Shown: positions 22,231 through 34,850 of the stretch, piece by piece
How positions within the stretch are numbered: position 1 is the stretch's first letter
Layout: every line of letters begins with the position of its first letter
NCBI GenBank assembly: GCA_028673005.1
Contig: CM054113.1
Coordinates: 208,249,504 to 208,313,503 of the forward strand
Origin: Tanypteryx hageni
Taxonomy: Eukaryota; Arthropoda; Insecta; Odonata; Petaluridae
Direction of reading: 5' to 3'
DNA length: 64,000 nucleotides
Program-made: the position numbers and the translations under genes
Notes under the pieces: model-generated
Seen by the model: the letters and a program-made list of their open reading frames with translations, nothing else
What the model was told of the DNA's origin: nothing
Database searches by the model: none

Positions 22231-22861
22231 CCCGCTTGAAGGGTAGAGGGGACATATTGCGATAATCTGCCGGCGCATTAATTAATTGAGGAGGCTGTGG
22301 AAATCGCTCTACGCCGAGCGGTCTGGAAACAAGATGGATGTCCATTCAAACGGGGGAAGGATGGGAAATAAAAGTCGGGAATGGGTTTCGACAAGGTTTC
22401 CTTCGTTCAAAATCAAAAGATTGAAAAAGTACTTATTTCGGGTATCTCCAATAGCCACAACCGAACGCGCGTTTCGGCTACAATGCAGCCGCCTTCAGTG
22501 GCAATTCACCGAAAGTGGATTCTAAAAGGACCATCTCAAGTGCTTATTCTTTAATTTTTCAGTCATAAGACGAGCTCGATAATTCTCGCGAATTCCTTCG
22601 TTTTTCGGATTATTTGCGGTGCGGGAATAAAATCGTTGGTGATAGGTCTAAAAATCATCAGAAACATTGATGGCAGGAGTTTAGCGACCATTGCGTTAAC
22701 TTGTTCTCAATAAATACCAAGTCCAGTATTAATAGGGCAATTTTATGTTAATACAAGGAGTGAAACGTATGGTTTTGCCTTCGCGCAATTTACATTATCC
22801 TTCCCTTAAATTCTTAAAGCTAATACTTAAAGAACCAATGAAAAAAGACAAATTTTTACAT

Positions 22862-22968
22862 ACCACTATTTATTCATTCATACAACACTACCCGGGTTTC
22901 TACGCTTGGTGTGGTCGTAAGATCGAAACACGGGTGGTGTAGTATCTATGAATGAATAGATATTGGTA
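22862..22968. repeat. Inverted-repeat hairpin, about 100 bp
   Basis: The left arm tttattcattcatacaacac..cccgggtttc pairs with the right arm gaaacacgggtggtgtag..tgaatgaataga. The spacer is about 25 nt, with a few mismatches and a small bulge. The stem is about 35 bp. It could be a tiny MITE or a hairpin RNA; nothing in the flanks decides. Confidence 0.65.
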
Positions 22969-23105
22969 CGAAGTTTTGTCCGTTATGATGGAATACAACA
23001 ATGTTAAGGCCAATGCCGTCGATTCTAATACTTAATAAATAGTCTCGTTTGGAAGTCATGCTACGGATGGGATTTAAAGATGCGGTAAATGGCCGAGGGC
23101 GCGCA

Positions 23106-23530
23106 AAGAGAAAATAGATGGAGAGAGAGACAGACGACTTTATTGGGGCGAGAGGGAGGAGCGGAGATAATGAAGAGAAGGACCGATCCGCAGGGGGAAG
23201 GGATGGAGGACTAGGAGGTGGGGGCCATCGAAGTCGGTGGGTGGAGTGCAGTAGGGCGGGGCCCGAGGGGGGCGTAGTCTTCGATTATCGATTTCGTGCT
23301 CTCGAGAGCCTCCTCGACAGTTTCCATTTGCGCCATCGTCGTCCACCCGTGGCTTCTCCCACTATCCATCTCGCACCCTAGTGATCGCCCAGATAGGCGC
23401 ACGCAGGACCCTCAGTCCCCGCCATCTTGCGGGATTCGCCCATCCGCGAGCGAGTCGGTATCCGTCGCTCTCGACTTTCATCTTCCACGAGATTTCATCA
23501 TGTTAGAGATGCTTGCCGCTCCGGTTATGA
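23106..23530 (-). mobile_element. GC-rich LINE 3' fragment (candidate)
   Basis: On the minus strand the segment ends ccccaataaagtcgtctgtc and then runs into a GA/CT-rich tail. It resembles the 3' termini of the LINEs at 10200 and 15411. Upstream of that end a frame (23211-23402) contains ETVEEALESTKSIIEDYAPL, which could be a LINE C-terminus but is not diagnostic. GC content is visibly far above the surroundings. The call rests mainly on the shared terminus. Confidence 0.35.
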
Positions 23531-23639
23531 GGAAAGTATCGCCAAATTGACATTTCAAAATGGAATAGGATTCGCATTTCAGTGCTTCCATTACTGGCAA
23601 AATGCAGCCTATATCGCTGTTGGGAATGTTGATTGAAAA

Positions 23640-25000
23640 CTATAAACGCCGCGCGTTATTTTCGTAACCGGAAAAATTGGCGTGGTAGATTGTCGGGTAC
23701 ATAATATGTCAGCAGTCACGTATAACATTCAATTTTGGCCGGTAAAAATTATCCAACTTAGTGATAAAAATTTGTACACCTTACTGTCCGTGAAAGCTTA
23801 ATTACCATAGAAATAGAAGCTTCGTCAACATACGTTTTTTATCCAACAGACAAACCCTGTAGCTGAAAAAATATTCCTTTTCGTAAAATTCTAATGCGTA
23901 GAAAATACTAGATTTTCGAGACTACATCACAAAAATAATTTTTTGGTACGTTTCGAAAACAGAGTTGGATAAACGAGCAGTTGGGACGGAATATCCAAAT
24001 AGCAAAGATATAAGAACGTTTTTAAAGGGAGCTTGCAAAGGATCCATTAGCACAGGCTGTTACTCCGCCTCGAAACTTTTAATCCCGTCAACTTCTGAAG
24101 TAATTTATGATGCACCGATGTTTATATAATGGTAGACACATTTCATGCGGAAATGCTTCCGCGAGCTATGTCGAGTTACCTACATCTCTTTCGATGGCAT
24201 CGATAAGAAATACGCGGGATGGATTTTTTTATTTCAGCGTCAAGAAAATATTGCCACATAATTTCAGCGGGTTTTTTCCTTCGTTGAATGAATGCTAAGT
24301 TATGGAAGGCTTTCTCAGAAAGTCTTGGGAGACTCAATGGGAAGAAACGATCATTCCGACACTCGCTAAATAATTATACCATAACCAAAATTAATGAAAT
24401 CCTTATCTTGATAACGGAAGAACAAGACAATATTCTACATGGATTCCCTCTTTACGTCTTCCATAGTTTCGGTGTTCAACCTCCGATTGCCATCGAGCTT
24501 CTGAGGGGCCGTCGCACATTAATGCTCCTCCATGCCGTAGAGTACGGTAGTGATATCAGCGGATCAGAGAAAAATCCCTAAGTAACTTCATTCAACTTTT
24601 TAAGACGTTGATAGATTGTCAGTGCATTAGGAGACCATAAACGACCAGTAGAAACAGGTTTACTGCATTACCTTCCTTAAAGAGTACGGCAACGTTATAA
24701 TTCATTTCAAAAACAAATTCCACAATCAATTTCAAAAAAATATCTTTACTAAGAATTTCGTTAGACGGCAATAAAATTCACGTTAAAAAACGATATTTTT
24801 ACCAACATTGAAAAACAAGTTTTTAAACGCTTAACTGCTTGATTGCGTATCGAATCTCGTTCTTTCGAATCACCACACAACCCAATTCACTGTGAAGACC
24901 ACCTATAATTTTTAAAGACAACCTCTGAAAAGGCGCTACCTTAGCCTAACACTTGCGAAATACGGCAAATAAGTTCAGCAGCCAAGGCCCGATTCCAAGC
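23640..25000. other. AT-rich spacer
   Basis: No gene or repeat recognised. Short frames (for example 24288-24581) have no known domain. Confidence 0.4.
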
Positions 25001-25389
25001 GCTAACAATGTTGGGTACATCGGTCAAATTACCATTGCATGCTTGTCTAAAGTCTATTCTGACATTGCTGGGTTTGGTTGCAGTTCAGAATTTTAACTTA
25101 AGTAAAATCTTTGTTTCAACCTATAAAAACCAAACACCACATGTATACATGCTTTACAACTTTGGTGACTTGTCTAAAAGTGAGTTACATAATAAATTCT
25201 CACTAATATTTGCAGGGCGAGGAAGAATAAAACACCGCTTCAAACGGCTTTCGCCACACACTTTTGAGCCGTCGATTGTATTTAATTTTTATACGTTAGC
25301 TACAAACTGTGCATAACTTATGTTAGCAGTATCATATCAGGAGTTTAATAGAAATGCTATTCACATAAGTATACTTAAATAGGAATCTG

Positions 25390-28300
25390 ACATGCATTTT
25401 ATTAATACAAGAAATGTTACATATGGTAGCTACATATAAGTAAAACGTATCGACACTCATATGAGCTGGTAGACAAGGCGTTTTCGAAAGGCATATGTAA
25501 CAAGAATAACAAATAAGTACAGTAAAGGTACTTTTCCGGCAAATTCAGAATTAACGGCATTTTGATACTGCTGCACTCAAATCAATAATCCCCATTGTTT
25601 TCACATTTGACGAAACCATTCATGGACATTGTTGTTTATGGCAACAGTGACAAGGCACTTTACTGTTTACATAAATATATGAATTCGACATCATTTGGAT
25701 ATGAGCTCAGGTTTTTTAGCAACAGTTTGACGGATTTATTCTCCAGATAGCTCAGCAAATTCCAAAGCTGGTGTTCCATGTTGAGATATCTCTTGAATTG
25801 TATCACCAAATGTCAACAACACAAGTGATTAACACCATTTCTTCAACATGGAACACTATTTCATATCATTATGATTAAAATATTTCATGTGATTAGCATG
25901 TTATCACAGCACATCTCTTGAAGTTTCAGCATATCTTCACTGACAATCACCAGTGCGCAAAAGCTTCAATTAAAATTTTTACCTGATTTTCATCCAATCT
26001 AACAATTTAAACATACCAAGATGTTAGGTAGAATCCTAATTAAATCAATCAGTACAGAACTGAAAATCTAGCGAGTATTCCCATGTTATACTATCCAAGC
26101 TTCAATCAAAGATAATCCTTTCCTTGAGGTCCAAGGTTCAATTAACAGGGAAGGAATGGCTAATTATTAATTTTCCTTTATTTTTCTAAATCTTCCCATA
26201 ACTCTTAACAACTCTAAACACTGCGATGGGATATACCCAAATACTGAATCTAAAAATTACGGCTTTAGCCCGAGGTTTATTGGTTACGTATGGCATGCCC
26301 TATTTAGCCAAATGGGCTTCATGATGGAAGAGAAATTTACCAACCCATTATTGTACCAAAATAATCTTATTTTCAATACCATTTCTAGCTTAAGATTCAA
26401 CTTCTGCTATAAATTATCCATTTCATGTCATTCACTACAGTTCATTTTTAAACAGCCAACTCCATAGTCAACTTCAATGCCATTATCAGATCCTGAAGAT
26501 AACCCACCCTCTACTAACTCCCTATATAATGTCACAATTAGATTATTGCAAGGTACACTTCATAAAATAGTACATAAGGCGAAATAAAACTATAATAAGT
26601 TATCCAAGTAAAGGAACAAAATAAGTAACCATGTTAGCATAAATTAGCATGTTTATCTTTTATTGCTCCTGATTCAAGAGTCCAGCTTGAGTCTATACAC
26701 ATTAGTTGGATTAAAAAAAACACTACTGTGAACAATAATCCTTCAGTAGTCAGTTTTCAAAAAGGCTTCCCGAATGAGAAAAGAAATTCAGAGTATTTGC
26801 AAGTTTTCTTTGATTATATGACAATTCACAGTATGAAAAGAAATAATTCCCAAATATGCATCAACAAGACCTCAGTTACATAAAATTTTATCCATTTCAT
26901 GAGGCCATAACCTAGCTACACAATATTATCTGGTTCATTTACTTTTTTTAAATTACTGGCCACAACAGGTTCAAATCCTTATTCCAAAGAAAACTGCCTA
27001 AATGAGGATATCATTGAACAAATTGTCTTTCTTTTTTCATAATCAAATAAATGAAAGCACAGCTTTGTTTTGCAATATTTTGGTTTCCTCCATGATTCTT
27101 CCAGTCAGTATTGGCATACACACACACACACACAATGGCGCTTAAAACAACACACACACACACACACAGATGCGAGTTCACTTTAAACAAAGCACGAATG
27201 CTTTGCCATTTACAGTATATATTTCTGAAGAGCTGGTCTTATGATTTCAATAAAAAAATATTACAAATTACATTCTCTTTCCGAAGTCTAGCAAGGAAGG
27301 CGGATTTGGTGCATGGCGCTGCTCTTCCATGGTGGTGGGAATGCAAGGTAGGCGGTAGAGCACAGCCAAGTGAAAAGTTACCCAGGAAAAATCAAATTTT
27401 ACGCAGGCAACACTTCACAAATATACAACCAAAAATGTACGCACCACTTCCCACCACCACACATCGTCTTCTGTACCATTTATTTCACAGCAACAACCAC
27501 AAGTAAAAAGGTCCCAACATGCTCTTTTTTCTCTCTCCCTCGAACTACTAACGACAACTCCCAAACAGAGGGTGAGAGAATCATCAAACATGCTCCTCTA
27601 AACATGCCAATGGCCAATTCTTCCAAATGCGTGCAATCAAATGTCTGATCCAAGCCACATACCAGATACCACCTCCACGACTTGCATACACTTCGCATGG
27701 AAGAAAGCTTTTTTTATACATTTAGCCTGACCGTGCTCAATTAACAGCTGGAAACACACACATGCTCACCAAAAAAAAGGAGACTGCCAATAGGCACGAG
27801 TTCAGCCCAAAAGCCAAACTCATAAAGCATAACATTTGTGCATGAGGAGACTGCCAAAAGGCACGAGTTCGGCCCAAAAGCCAAACTCATAAAGCATAAC
27901 ATTTGTGCACGTGCCACTCCAAAGCAATGCAGGTCTGGCATCCTTGCGCACACCGGCATGCAGAGATAGTTCTGCAAAGCACGTGCACTTGCAAACCTAA
28001 GAGAAGTATGATTTACAATGGGGTTCTCCAGGGTCCTTTCTATGGCCCCCATTATTATCTAGATTAACAAGTTTTACTGGACAAAAAAAATTTAGATGCA
28101 ACAGATTATTTTAACTCGAGTCTGGAAAGGCAAGAATTGAAGGTGATGGCAGATGAATTGGGTATGAATCAAGTGCTAAAGGTCATTACCAATGGAAAAG
28201 ATAGACCATATTTTTTTGTGAGATGAGACCATTTAAAGTGATGCGACTTCTGGCTTAAATATAATTGATGAATACTGAACTGCAGTTAAGCTTTGAAACA

Positions 28301-28842
28301 CATTAGTCATTCAATAACTTCCAATCACAGTAGATAAACACATGTTCCAATTTAGGAGAGCCAAGCTAAGCACAGGAAGATATCAAATGACTGAAAAATA
28401 TTATATTGATGACAAGTGGTGAAATAAAAGGGATAGAAAAAAGGATGATTCATGTATGGTAATTAACAACTGTGTAGTTCCTCAACATTGCCACTGGAAA
28501 CTTGCAATACATATTACATACTATTCCTCAGAACATTTTGATGATGACCCCAAATTAGGAGGCCAATACACACCAACGCTCCCATCAACACACTGGATCG
28601 TTCCTCAGTCATGGGCTTAACGTGAGACCACTGAGTCAAGCTGAATACACACAGCCGATGACACCCACCAATTGATTCACAGGCAATCACATGCCTACCA
28701 CACACTCAATCACACACACAAATGGAATAAGTGGTTTGTCAGCAGCATTTCCACATCTTATATGGCTACACCATTGATGGCTTTAGGATTCAAGCACCTC
28801 ATCAGGAAAACAGCTATCCATGGTGCTGTTAAAGTCATAATA
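25390..28842 (-). other. Candidate 3' UTR exon of the B55 gene
   Basis: The stop-codon exon of the B55 gene ends, 32 nt after the stop, in a strong splice donor (aacag/gtaagaaa), so a further non-coding exon should lie to the left. At 28843-28844 the minus strand shows a good acceptor, ccattgttcttttcag. The sequence to its left, unlike its surroundings, is free of recognisable transposon ends for over 3 kb. Several minus-strand AATAAA hexamers exist, one of them near 25397. The left boundary given here is arbitrary. The whole call is inference from splice signals; another acceptor could be used. Confidence 0.25.
27779..27912. repeat. 67-bp direct tandem duplication
   Basis: The unit ggagactgccaataggcacg... 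at 27779-27845 is followed at once by a second copy at 27846-27912, with only a few substitutions. Confidence 0.9.
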
Positions 28843-29332
28843 CTGAAAAGAACAATGGAATAACTTGTCAAGCAAAAAATCATCAATATAAACAGAAGTT
28901 ACAATTAATTATATATTACTAGTCAGCAGTAAAATTAACCACAAAAATAATTATTTTAATGGCATATTTCAACCAGATATAGGCAACATCAAGAAGCGAA
29001 TTCACAATAAATCTGCACAGGGGTGTACCGACAGCTATTGTGACATTTTCGCTTAGGATTCACTGCCCTTTTCCAGTCAACTTTATATGGATGATTAAAC
29101 CATCAATATGTTATCAGATTTTATTATCATGCTACAAAGAATTACCACACAGATTGGCAGGAAATATTCCAGGACTTTTATGTTATGGATAAAATTGCCA
29201 TAACTAATTTTAAAACTTTCTATTTCACAAAAACATCTATACAAGTTCTTAAATCTGAAATATAAAATGCATTAAAGTGTAATTAAGCAAATTTTAACAT
29301 TCATAATAATTTTGTACAAAACAAAACTATTA

Positions 29333-29410
29333 CAGTAAAACCATATATCGAAATTGGCGGGACTGAAAAATGGTACATTCATTGTACTGATGTTACAGAG
29401 GGTTGCATAC
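29333..29410. mobile_element. Solo end of a CAGTAAAAC-type element
   Basis: The sequence starts cagtaaaaccatatatcg and continues into gaaattggcgggactg. It shares its first nine bases with the termini at 48569/49695 and 59729/61201. No partner end was found. Confidence 0.3.
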
Positions 29411-29689
29411 ACATGGGCAGATCAGCCATGCATGGGATCGTCAGGCTTAACCCCTCAAGAGACAGGCTAGATTTAATTACCACTCTACCGTAAATCTGGC
29501 AGGTATTTAATTGAACTGGCCAATTTTGATGTTGTTCATTATAAACATTTATAAAGTTTTACCTAATAATCGGATTTATGTGTATTCAACGTCTTCTTAA
29601 GATAAAAACCTTTCTATATAATAATGTGAAATCAATCGAAAAAAATTAAAAACTTATCTCTATAAAGTAAATTAGAAGCAGCGCAGCAT

Positions 29690-29990
29690 GGGTCTGTACC
29701 TGCCTACAGTTCAAAATTACTCATGTTAAACATTTAATTCACATATTTTGGGGAAACCTTGCCATTTTAACGGGATGTTGCATTGCCAACCAATTGCATT
29801 GTTAAACCTTGGAATCCTATTGTTATCTCAACTCTTATAAGTTTAAGTATGTATTGAACACTTTTAATATGACAAGGAGAGAAAGATGGAAGGAGACGGA
29901 AATGATATTCTGCAAACAACATTCGTTGCATTATTTACGAGAAGGAATAACACAAGAGCTGAAATACTATTCAAAAAGATTAAAAATAGT
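29690..29990. repeat. Dispersed repeat, copy 1
   Basis: Shares catgttaaacatttaattca and following blocks (ccattttaacgg, acattgttaaa..cgaaatcct-like) with 53705-54000 and, more weakly, 55335-55460. All copies are in the same orientation. Confidence 0.7.
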
Positions 29991-30540
29991 AATGAGCTAA
30001 ATTCAATAATAATGAAATAGAAATGGTATGATAATGAGGAACATGCTGGACATTTTAATAAACCGAGCGTGTAAAAATGTATAGATTGAAGGATTGCAAG
30101 ATAGGTTACGGGAGTTAGGTAGAAGGTTGGAGAACTTAAGGGTGGTTTGGAAAACTTGAAAAGAATAAAAAAATAATAATAATGAAAGGCTAATTTTTCT
30201 GTCAGTTGGTCTGAGTGTCAAGTTAATAAAACGCAAACAACTCGATCAAGGATGTAGATAGAAAATTGAATTTTGGGAGAAATTTATATAATGAGCTAAT
30301 CAGAATTAGTTGACATGGTAATGTAAGAAATAACTGTTCATTTGTAGCGTTATTTTGAGGGGGGAAGGGATATATTGCACTTCCTTCAAATAAAACAAAT
30401 AAATTTTGATTTAATGAAACAATTTACGTGGAGTGAAAATTAAAAAGTATACAATTCACATTATAGTATGTTCCAGAGAGTTGAATTATATTCTTGGTTT
30501 CATATTAATGCTTAATAAATGCACTATTTTAGTTCTTTAA

Positions 30541-31517
30541 CCCTTTCAGTGCCATGCCGATTTTGCTGGGTATGTCCAAAAGTCCCATGGTTATTTCAGA
30601 AATTTTGCATCAATCTCTAAGAAAAATCACATATATGCTATTTATTCATCTTCTTGCCTGATTCTTTCAGTAATTGCACAAATGATTACAAATATTAATT
30701 ATATTAAGGGAATGTTCGAGTTCATCTTGTGAATTTTTGTTAAAAAATTGTTTTTAATTTTTTAAATAAAAATAATGAAAAGTCAACTTTATATTGAATC
30801 AAGTGTGATATTTTATTCTTTTCGCTAGTATATTCAACGTATTTTCATAAAGGCAAGACATTCAGGTAAAATATTGCAAAAACCCGCAAAAAAATATTAA
30901 AAAATTAAATTACAGAAAAATATTATTTGCATAACTGCAATTTTAGCACTTTTTCATCAGTCTTTATGAAAAATCACATACATGCTATTTATTCATATTT
31001 TTGTTTCTCTTTCAGTAATTGCAGAAATGATATATAAAACATTACATTCTATAAAACAATATATTCATAACATTTATTTATAAAACTAAAAAATATTTTA
31101 CATTTGAAAAAAAATTTTAAATCACAAATATCTTCTAAAATCTCAAAATTTTCCTTCTATAAATAACATGCGTTGTCACTTAAGAGAGTTTATATAACAA
31201 ACCAATTCATCATTCTCAATTCTAACAGTGAAATTATCATTGCCTACAGAAGCCATCTTGAAAGAAGAAAAGTAATATTTTTCGAAATTGAAAAAATCAT
31301 AACTCAACAAATAATCAACGTGAACCAAAAAGAATGGAAGCTTTGTGAACTACAAAGTCTCCTCTTTCGATTGATACCATTATCTTTTGTCATCTGTCAT
31401 TTGCATGTGGAACTACTACGAGTTTATGCTTACTCAGCATGGTTGACAATTTATCATTGTTGGCACTTCGTGCTCATGAAGCAAACGACAATATATCATT
31501 GCGTGGCTCTGAAAGGA
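30541..31517. mobile_element. piggyBac-like non-autonomous element, 977 bp
   Basis: Flanked by TTAA at 30537-30540 and 31518-31521. The inverted ends are ccctttcagtgccatgccg on the left and the complement of cgtggctctgaaagga on the right. Thirteen of the first 14 or so terminal positions agree, apart from the first base and one internal base. TTAA duplication with CCCT-type ends is the piggyBac signature. A block aaaaatcacata.atgctat recurs at 30623 and 30968. No transposase frame is present. Confidence 0.7.
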
Positions 31518-31521
31518 TTAA

Positions 31522-32330
31522 TACGGATCAGGCTTTTATGCCATGGTATAACACATATACTGAATCTATTAAGTAGTTAGATGGTGGAAGGAAAAGGGAA
31601 TGGAAATGACCAGAAATTGAGAAAAAGGATGAAGAGGACGTCGAGTTTGCATAAAATTAAAAGGAGCTGCAGCACAAAAATAACAATGATAAATTATAAT
31701 TCATTATAAAACATTTTATACCATCGAATCATGCACCATTGCCAAATGGAAAGATTTCATTAACTAAATATAACATTATTTTAAATGGATTTCTTTAAAT
31801 GATAATACAGAAAATATTTTGAACCAAATTTCTAATAAGATTGAAAAAATAACATTCTATGACTTTTTAAATTTCTTTAAATAAAGCCAATTTTCTGAAA
31901 AATTTCAAAACTACTATAGTTAAAAGGAAATTATGATCTTAAGCTAGTTCAAACTCATTGCAGTTTGTGTAAGTATTTAGTTCACAGTAAGGTTCATTGA
32001 CATTTATCCTGTTTATAAGCATAACATTAAAACAATTAAAATATTAAGTTAAATTCTATGTTTTAAATAACTTATAATTTGCCCAAATATTTCAAGTAAT
32101 TTCTGCAGATTCTTCCAACATTATATCTTATTATTTCGATTTTACTCATTTTCAACAAATATTTGGACAAGAATTTGGTCTCACTCATAATAATTTTTAA
32201 ACAATATAACAAAGATAACATTCAAAAACACTGATTTGATTGTGCATGAAAGCTAAACCAGATCATAGCAAATTTTACTGATTTTTCATAACATCAAATA
32301 TCTTGGGAATAATTTTATGATTTGAAACGA
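31522..32330. other. AT-rich spacer
   Basis: No feature recognised. Confidence 0.4.
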
Positions 32331-32333
32331 GAG

Positions 32334-32482
32334 GAGAGAGAAGGAAGAAAGAAATAAAGGAGAGAGAGGAAGAAAGGAAGGAGAGAGAGGAAGAAAGGAA
32401 GGAGAGAGAGGAAGAAAGGAAGGAGAGAGAGGAAGAAAGGAGAGAGAGAGTAAGAAAAAAAGGAAGGAGAGGAAAGGAGAGA
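32334..32482. repeat. 21-bp GA minisatellite
   Basis: The motif ggaagaaagg recurs at 32368, 32389, 32410 and 32431 (period 21) within an all-purine stretch. Confidence 0.9.
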
Positions 32483-32897
32483 AAATGTTCGATAAATTAA
32501 AAATAGTCTTGAAATATAAGATTCTATAGCGTAATGTACCTATTTCTTTGTCATAAAATTTCCATTAGCCCAAAACTATTTTCACTCTCTGAAGTCAATT
32601 TTGTGAGTTTTATATCCATTGATTACTTTGTAGTGCATATAAAAGTTAGTTTCATTAATATTTTATTTCAATTTTATTTTTACTTAATACTTACGTCACG
32701 CATACCCATCATATTTGACGAGCAATTACTCTAGTCCATATTATAATAGTATTGCTTTAATGCTTTTGATTACAGAAATTCTTATTGTCCCATCGATTTC
32801 AACCAAATACGTATACATATGATGACGTCACAATTTGAAAATGTGATAATGCTATTAAATAAAAGAATGTTACTCCTTTCAATTATGGGGATTGATG

Positions 32898-34850
32898 AAC
32901 TATATATAATAACTGGTAGTTGGTGCTTGCATTCTGAAAGCATTTCATCTCACGTTGAAAGACATTAATTTTTCATAGAGATATTTCATCATTGGAAATA
33001 TATTTTTAATTCTAAAGATTTCACCTCTACACCAATTTTCGTTCTTTCCTTATGGAACAATATTGGAGTAAAACAATCCTTAAAATTTTCAATTTTAAGA
33101 ATATTATACTTTTTCCTTTGGGGGTTACAAATGTCACACATTTCTGCCAAATTTTAAAGTTGTACCACATCTAGAAATGAAATAACATTTATCTAATTGT
33201 TTAAATTTAAATAATTTTTTATGGCCGCAAAAACAACTTCATGGAAATATGTTTATTTATGCATTTGCACTATCCTCTAAATAATATTAAAATTTGAGCT
33301 CCCTACCTCTCTCTGTAGTACCTAAACATTTACCTATTTGTTTCAACTGAGATTTTTCAACAAACAAATGAAAATATCATAAGTTCTATAATTCCTACTT
33401 CGTATTTTTTACAAATTCTGCCTTTAAAAAAATTTCAGCTCTGTAGCACATCCAGAAATACATAAACCTTGAACATTTGTTTAAACAATTGAAAGTTTTT
33501 AGCGGTCACTTTTGTATGATTTTCGTTTTTTCTTGTCGGTTTTGCACAATCCTATCGACTTAAAAAAACTTCCAATCTCCAGCTCTTCTGGAAGAGCCTA
33601 AACAGTATCTACCTATATATGTATATGTTACAAGTAGTTTGGTGCTTGCATTCTGCAAGCTTTTCATTTCACCTTAAAAAAAACTACTTTTCCATTGTAG
33701 ATTACTAATGCCACACATTTCTGCCAAATTTTAAAGTTATAGCACATCCAGAAGTGAAATTATAGTTTTCTAATTGTTTGAATTTTAAATATTTTGAACG
33801 GCTGCAATAACTTCATGGAGATTGCCAATTGTTTATTTGTACATATGCACTAAGATCTAAATAACTTTAAAATTTCAGATCCCTAGCTCGCCCCATATTA
33901 CCTAAACATTTATCTATTTGTTTAAATTTTAAGAATTTTTAACAGCCAAACAAATTAAAATATCAAAATTTCTATAATCCTACTTCGTTATTTTACAAAT
34001 TTTACCTTTAAATAAAATTTAAGCACTGTAGCACATTCGGAAATACATAAACCTTGAAAATTTGTTTCAACTATTGCAAATTTTTAGCGTCAGCATTGTT
34101 GAACTTTTTGAAGATTTTCGTTTTTACTCGATGGTTTTGCACAAAACCCTACCAACGTAAAAAATTTCGAATCTCCAGCACTTCTGGAAGTGCCTTAACA
34201 TTATTATCCCCCTATATGTTATATCCTCCTCTGTAAGAAGCATCTATATATAATGGATAGATAATCCTCCTCTGTAAGGAATGTCTATATACTCGTATAA
34301 TGATAGCTTTAATTTAGTGCTACTAAAGAGAATCAAAGGATTGTATTATAATGCAATTGATTTAAAACTACGTCGTAAACTTGTAACGACGTCAAAATCC
34401 AAAAATAAGAAATATTAAAGAATTGTGAAAAAGGTAATTTCGTGTTGGAGCTGATATTTTCAAGTTATTTAGAGCTTAGTGCACATAACCAAATAAACAT
34501 TTGAAAATCTCGATGAATATGTTGTTACGGCTGTTAATTTTTTTTTAAATTTAAACAAATAGATAAATTTTATTTTATAAAATTTGGCATACATGTGTGG
34601 CTTTAGTACCCTACTGTGAAAAAATTTAATATTCTTAAAGTTGCAAATTTAAGGGATTGTTTTATTCCATTATTGTTACATAAGGAAAGAACGAAAATCG
34701 GTGCAGGGGTGAAATCTTTAGAATTAAAAAAATATTTCCCAATGATGAAATATCTCTGAAAAATGTTTTTTCAAGGTGAGATGAAATGCTTGCAGAATGC
34801 AAGCACCTTTTACAGTATAATAATATTTATAATATAGAATTCACTATAAT
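32898..34850. mobile_element. Inverted-repeat element containing a higher-order satellite-like array
   Basis: The left arm (about 32898-33240, with ggtgcttgcattctgaaagc) is the reverse complement of the right arm (about 34510-34850, with gcttgcagaatgcaagcacc). Between them lies an array of about 140-bp monomers. Each carries a variant of agctctgtagcacatccag near its start, at 33153, 33292, 33435 and 33571, and again at 33726, 33872, 34014 and 34169. Monomers four apart resemble each other more than neighbours do, so the array is a four-monomer unit of about 575-600 bp, doubled. The second unit is preceded by another ggtgcttgcattctgcaagc at 33641. No coding capacity is seen. Confidence 0.65.

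Larger units (their letters stand above)
28843..30536. other. AT-rich region with repeat fragments
   Basis: No gene. It contains a solo CAGTAAAAC end (29333) and a copy of a dispersed repeat (29690-29990), listed separately. Confidence 0.4.
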
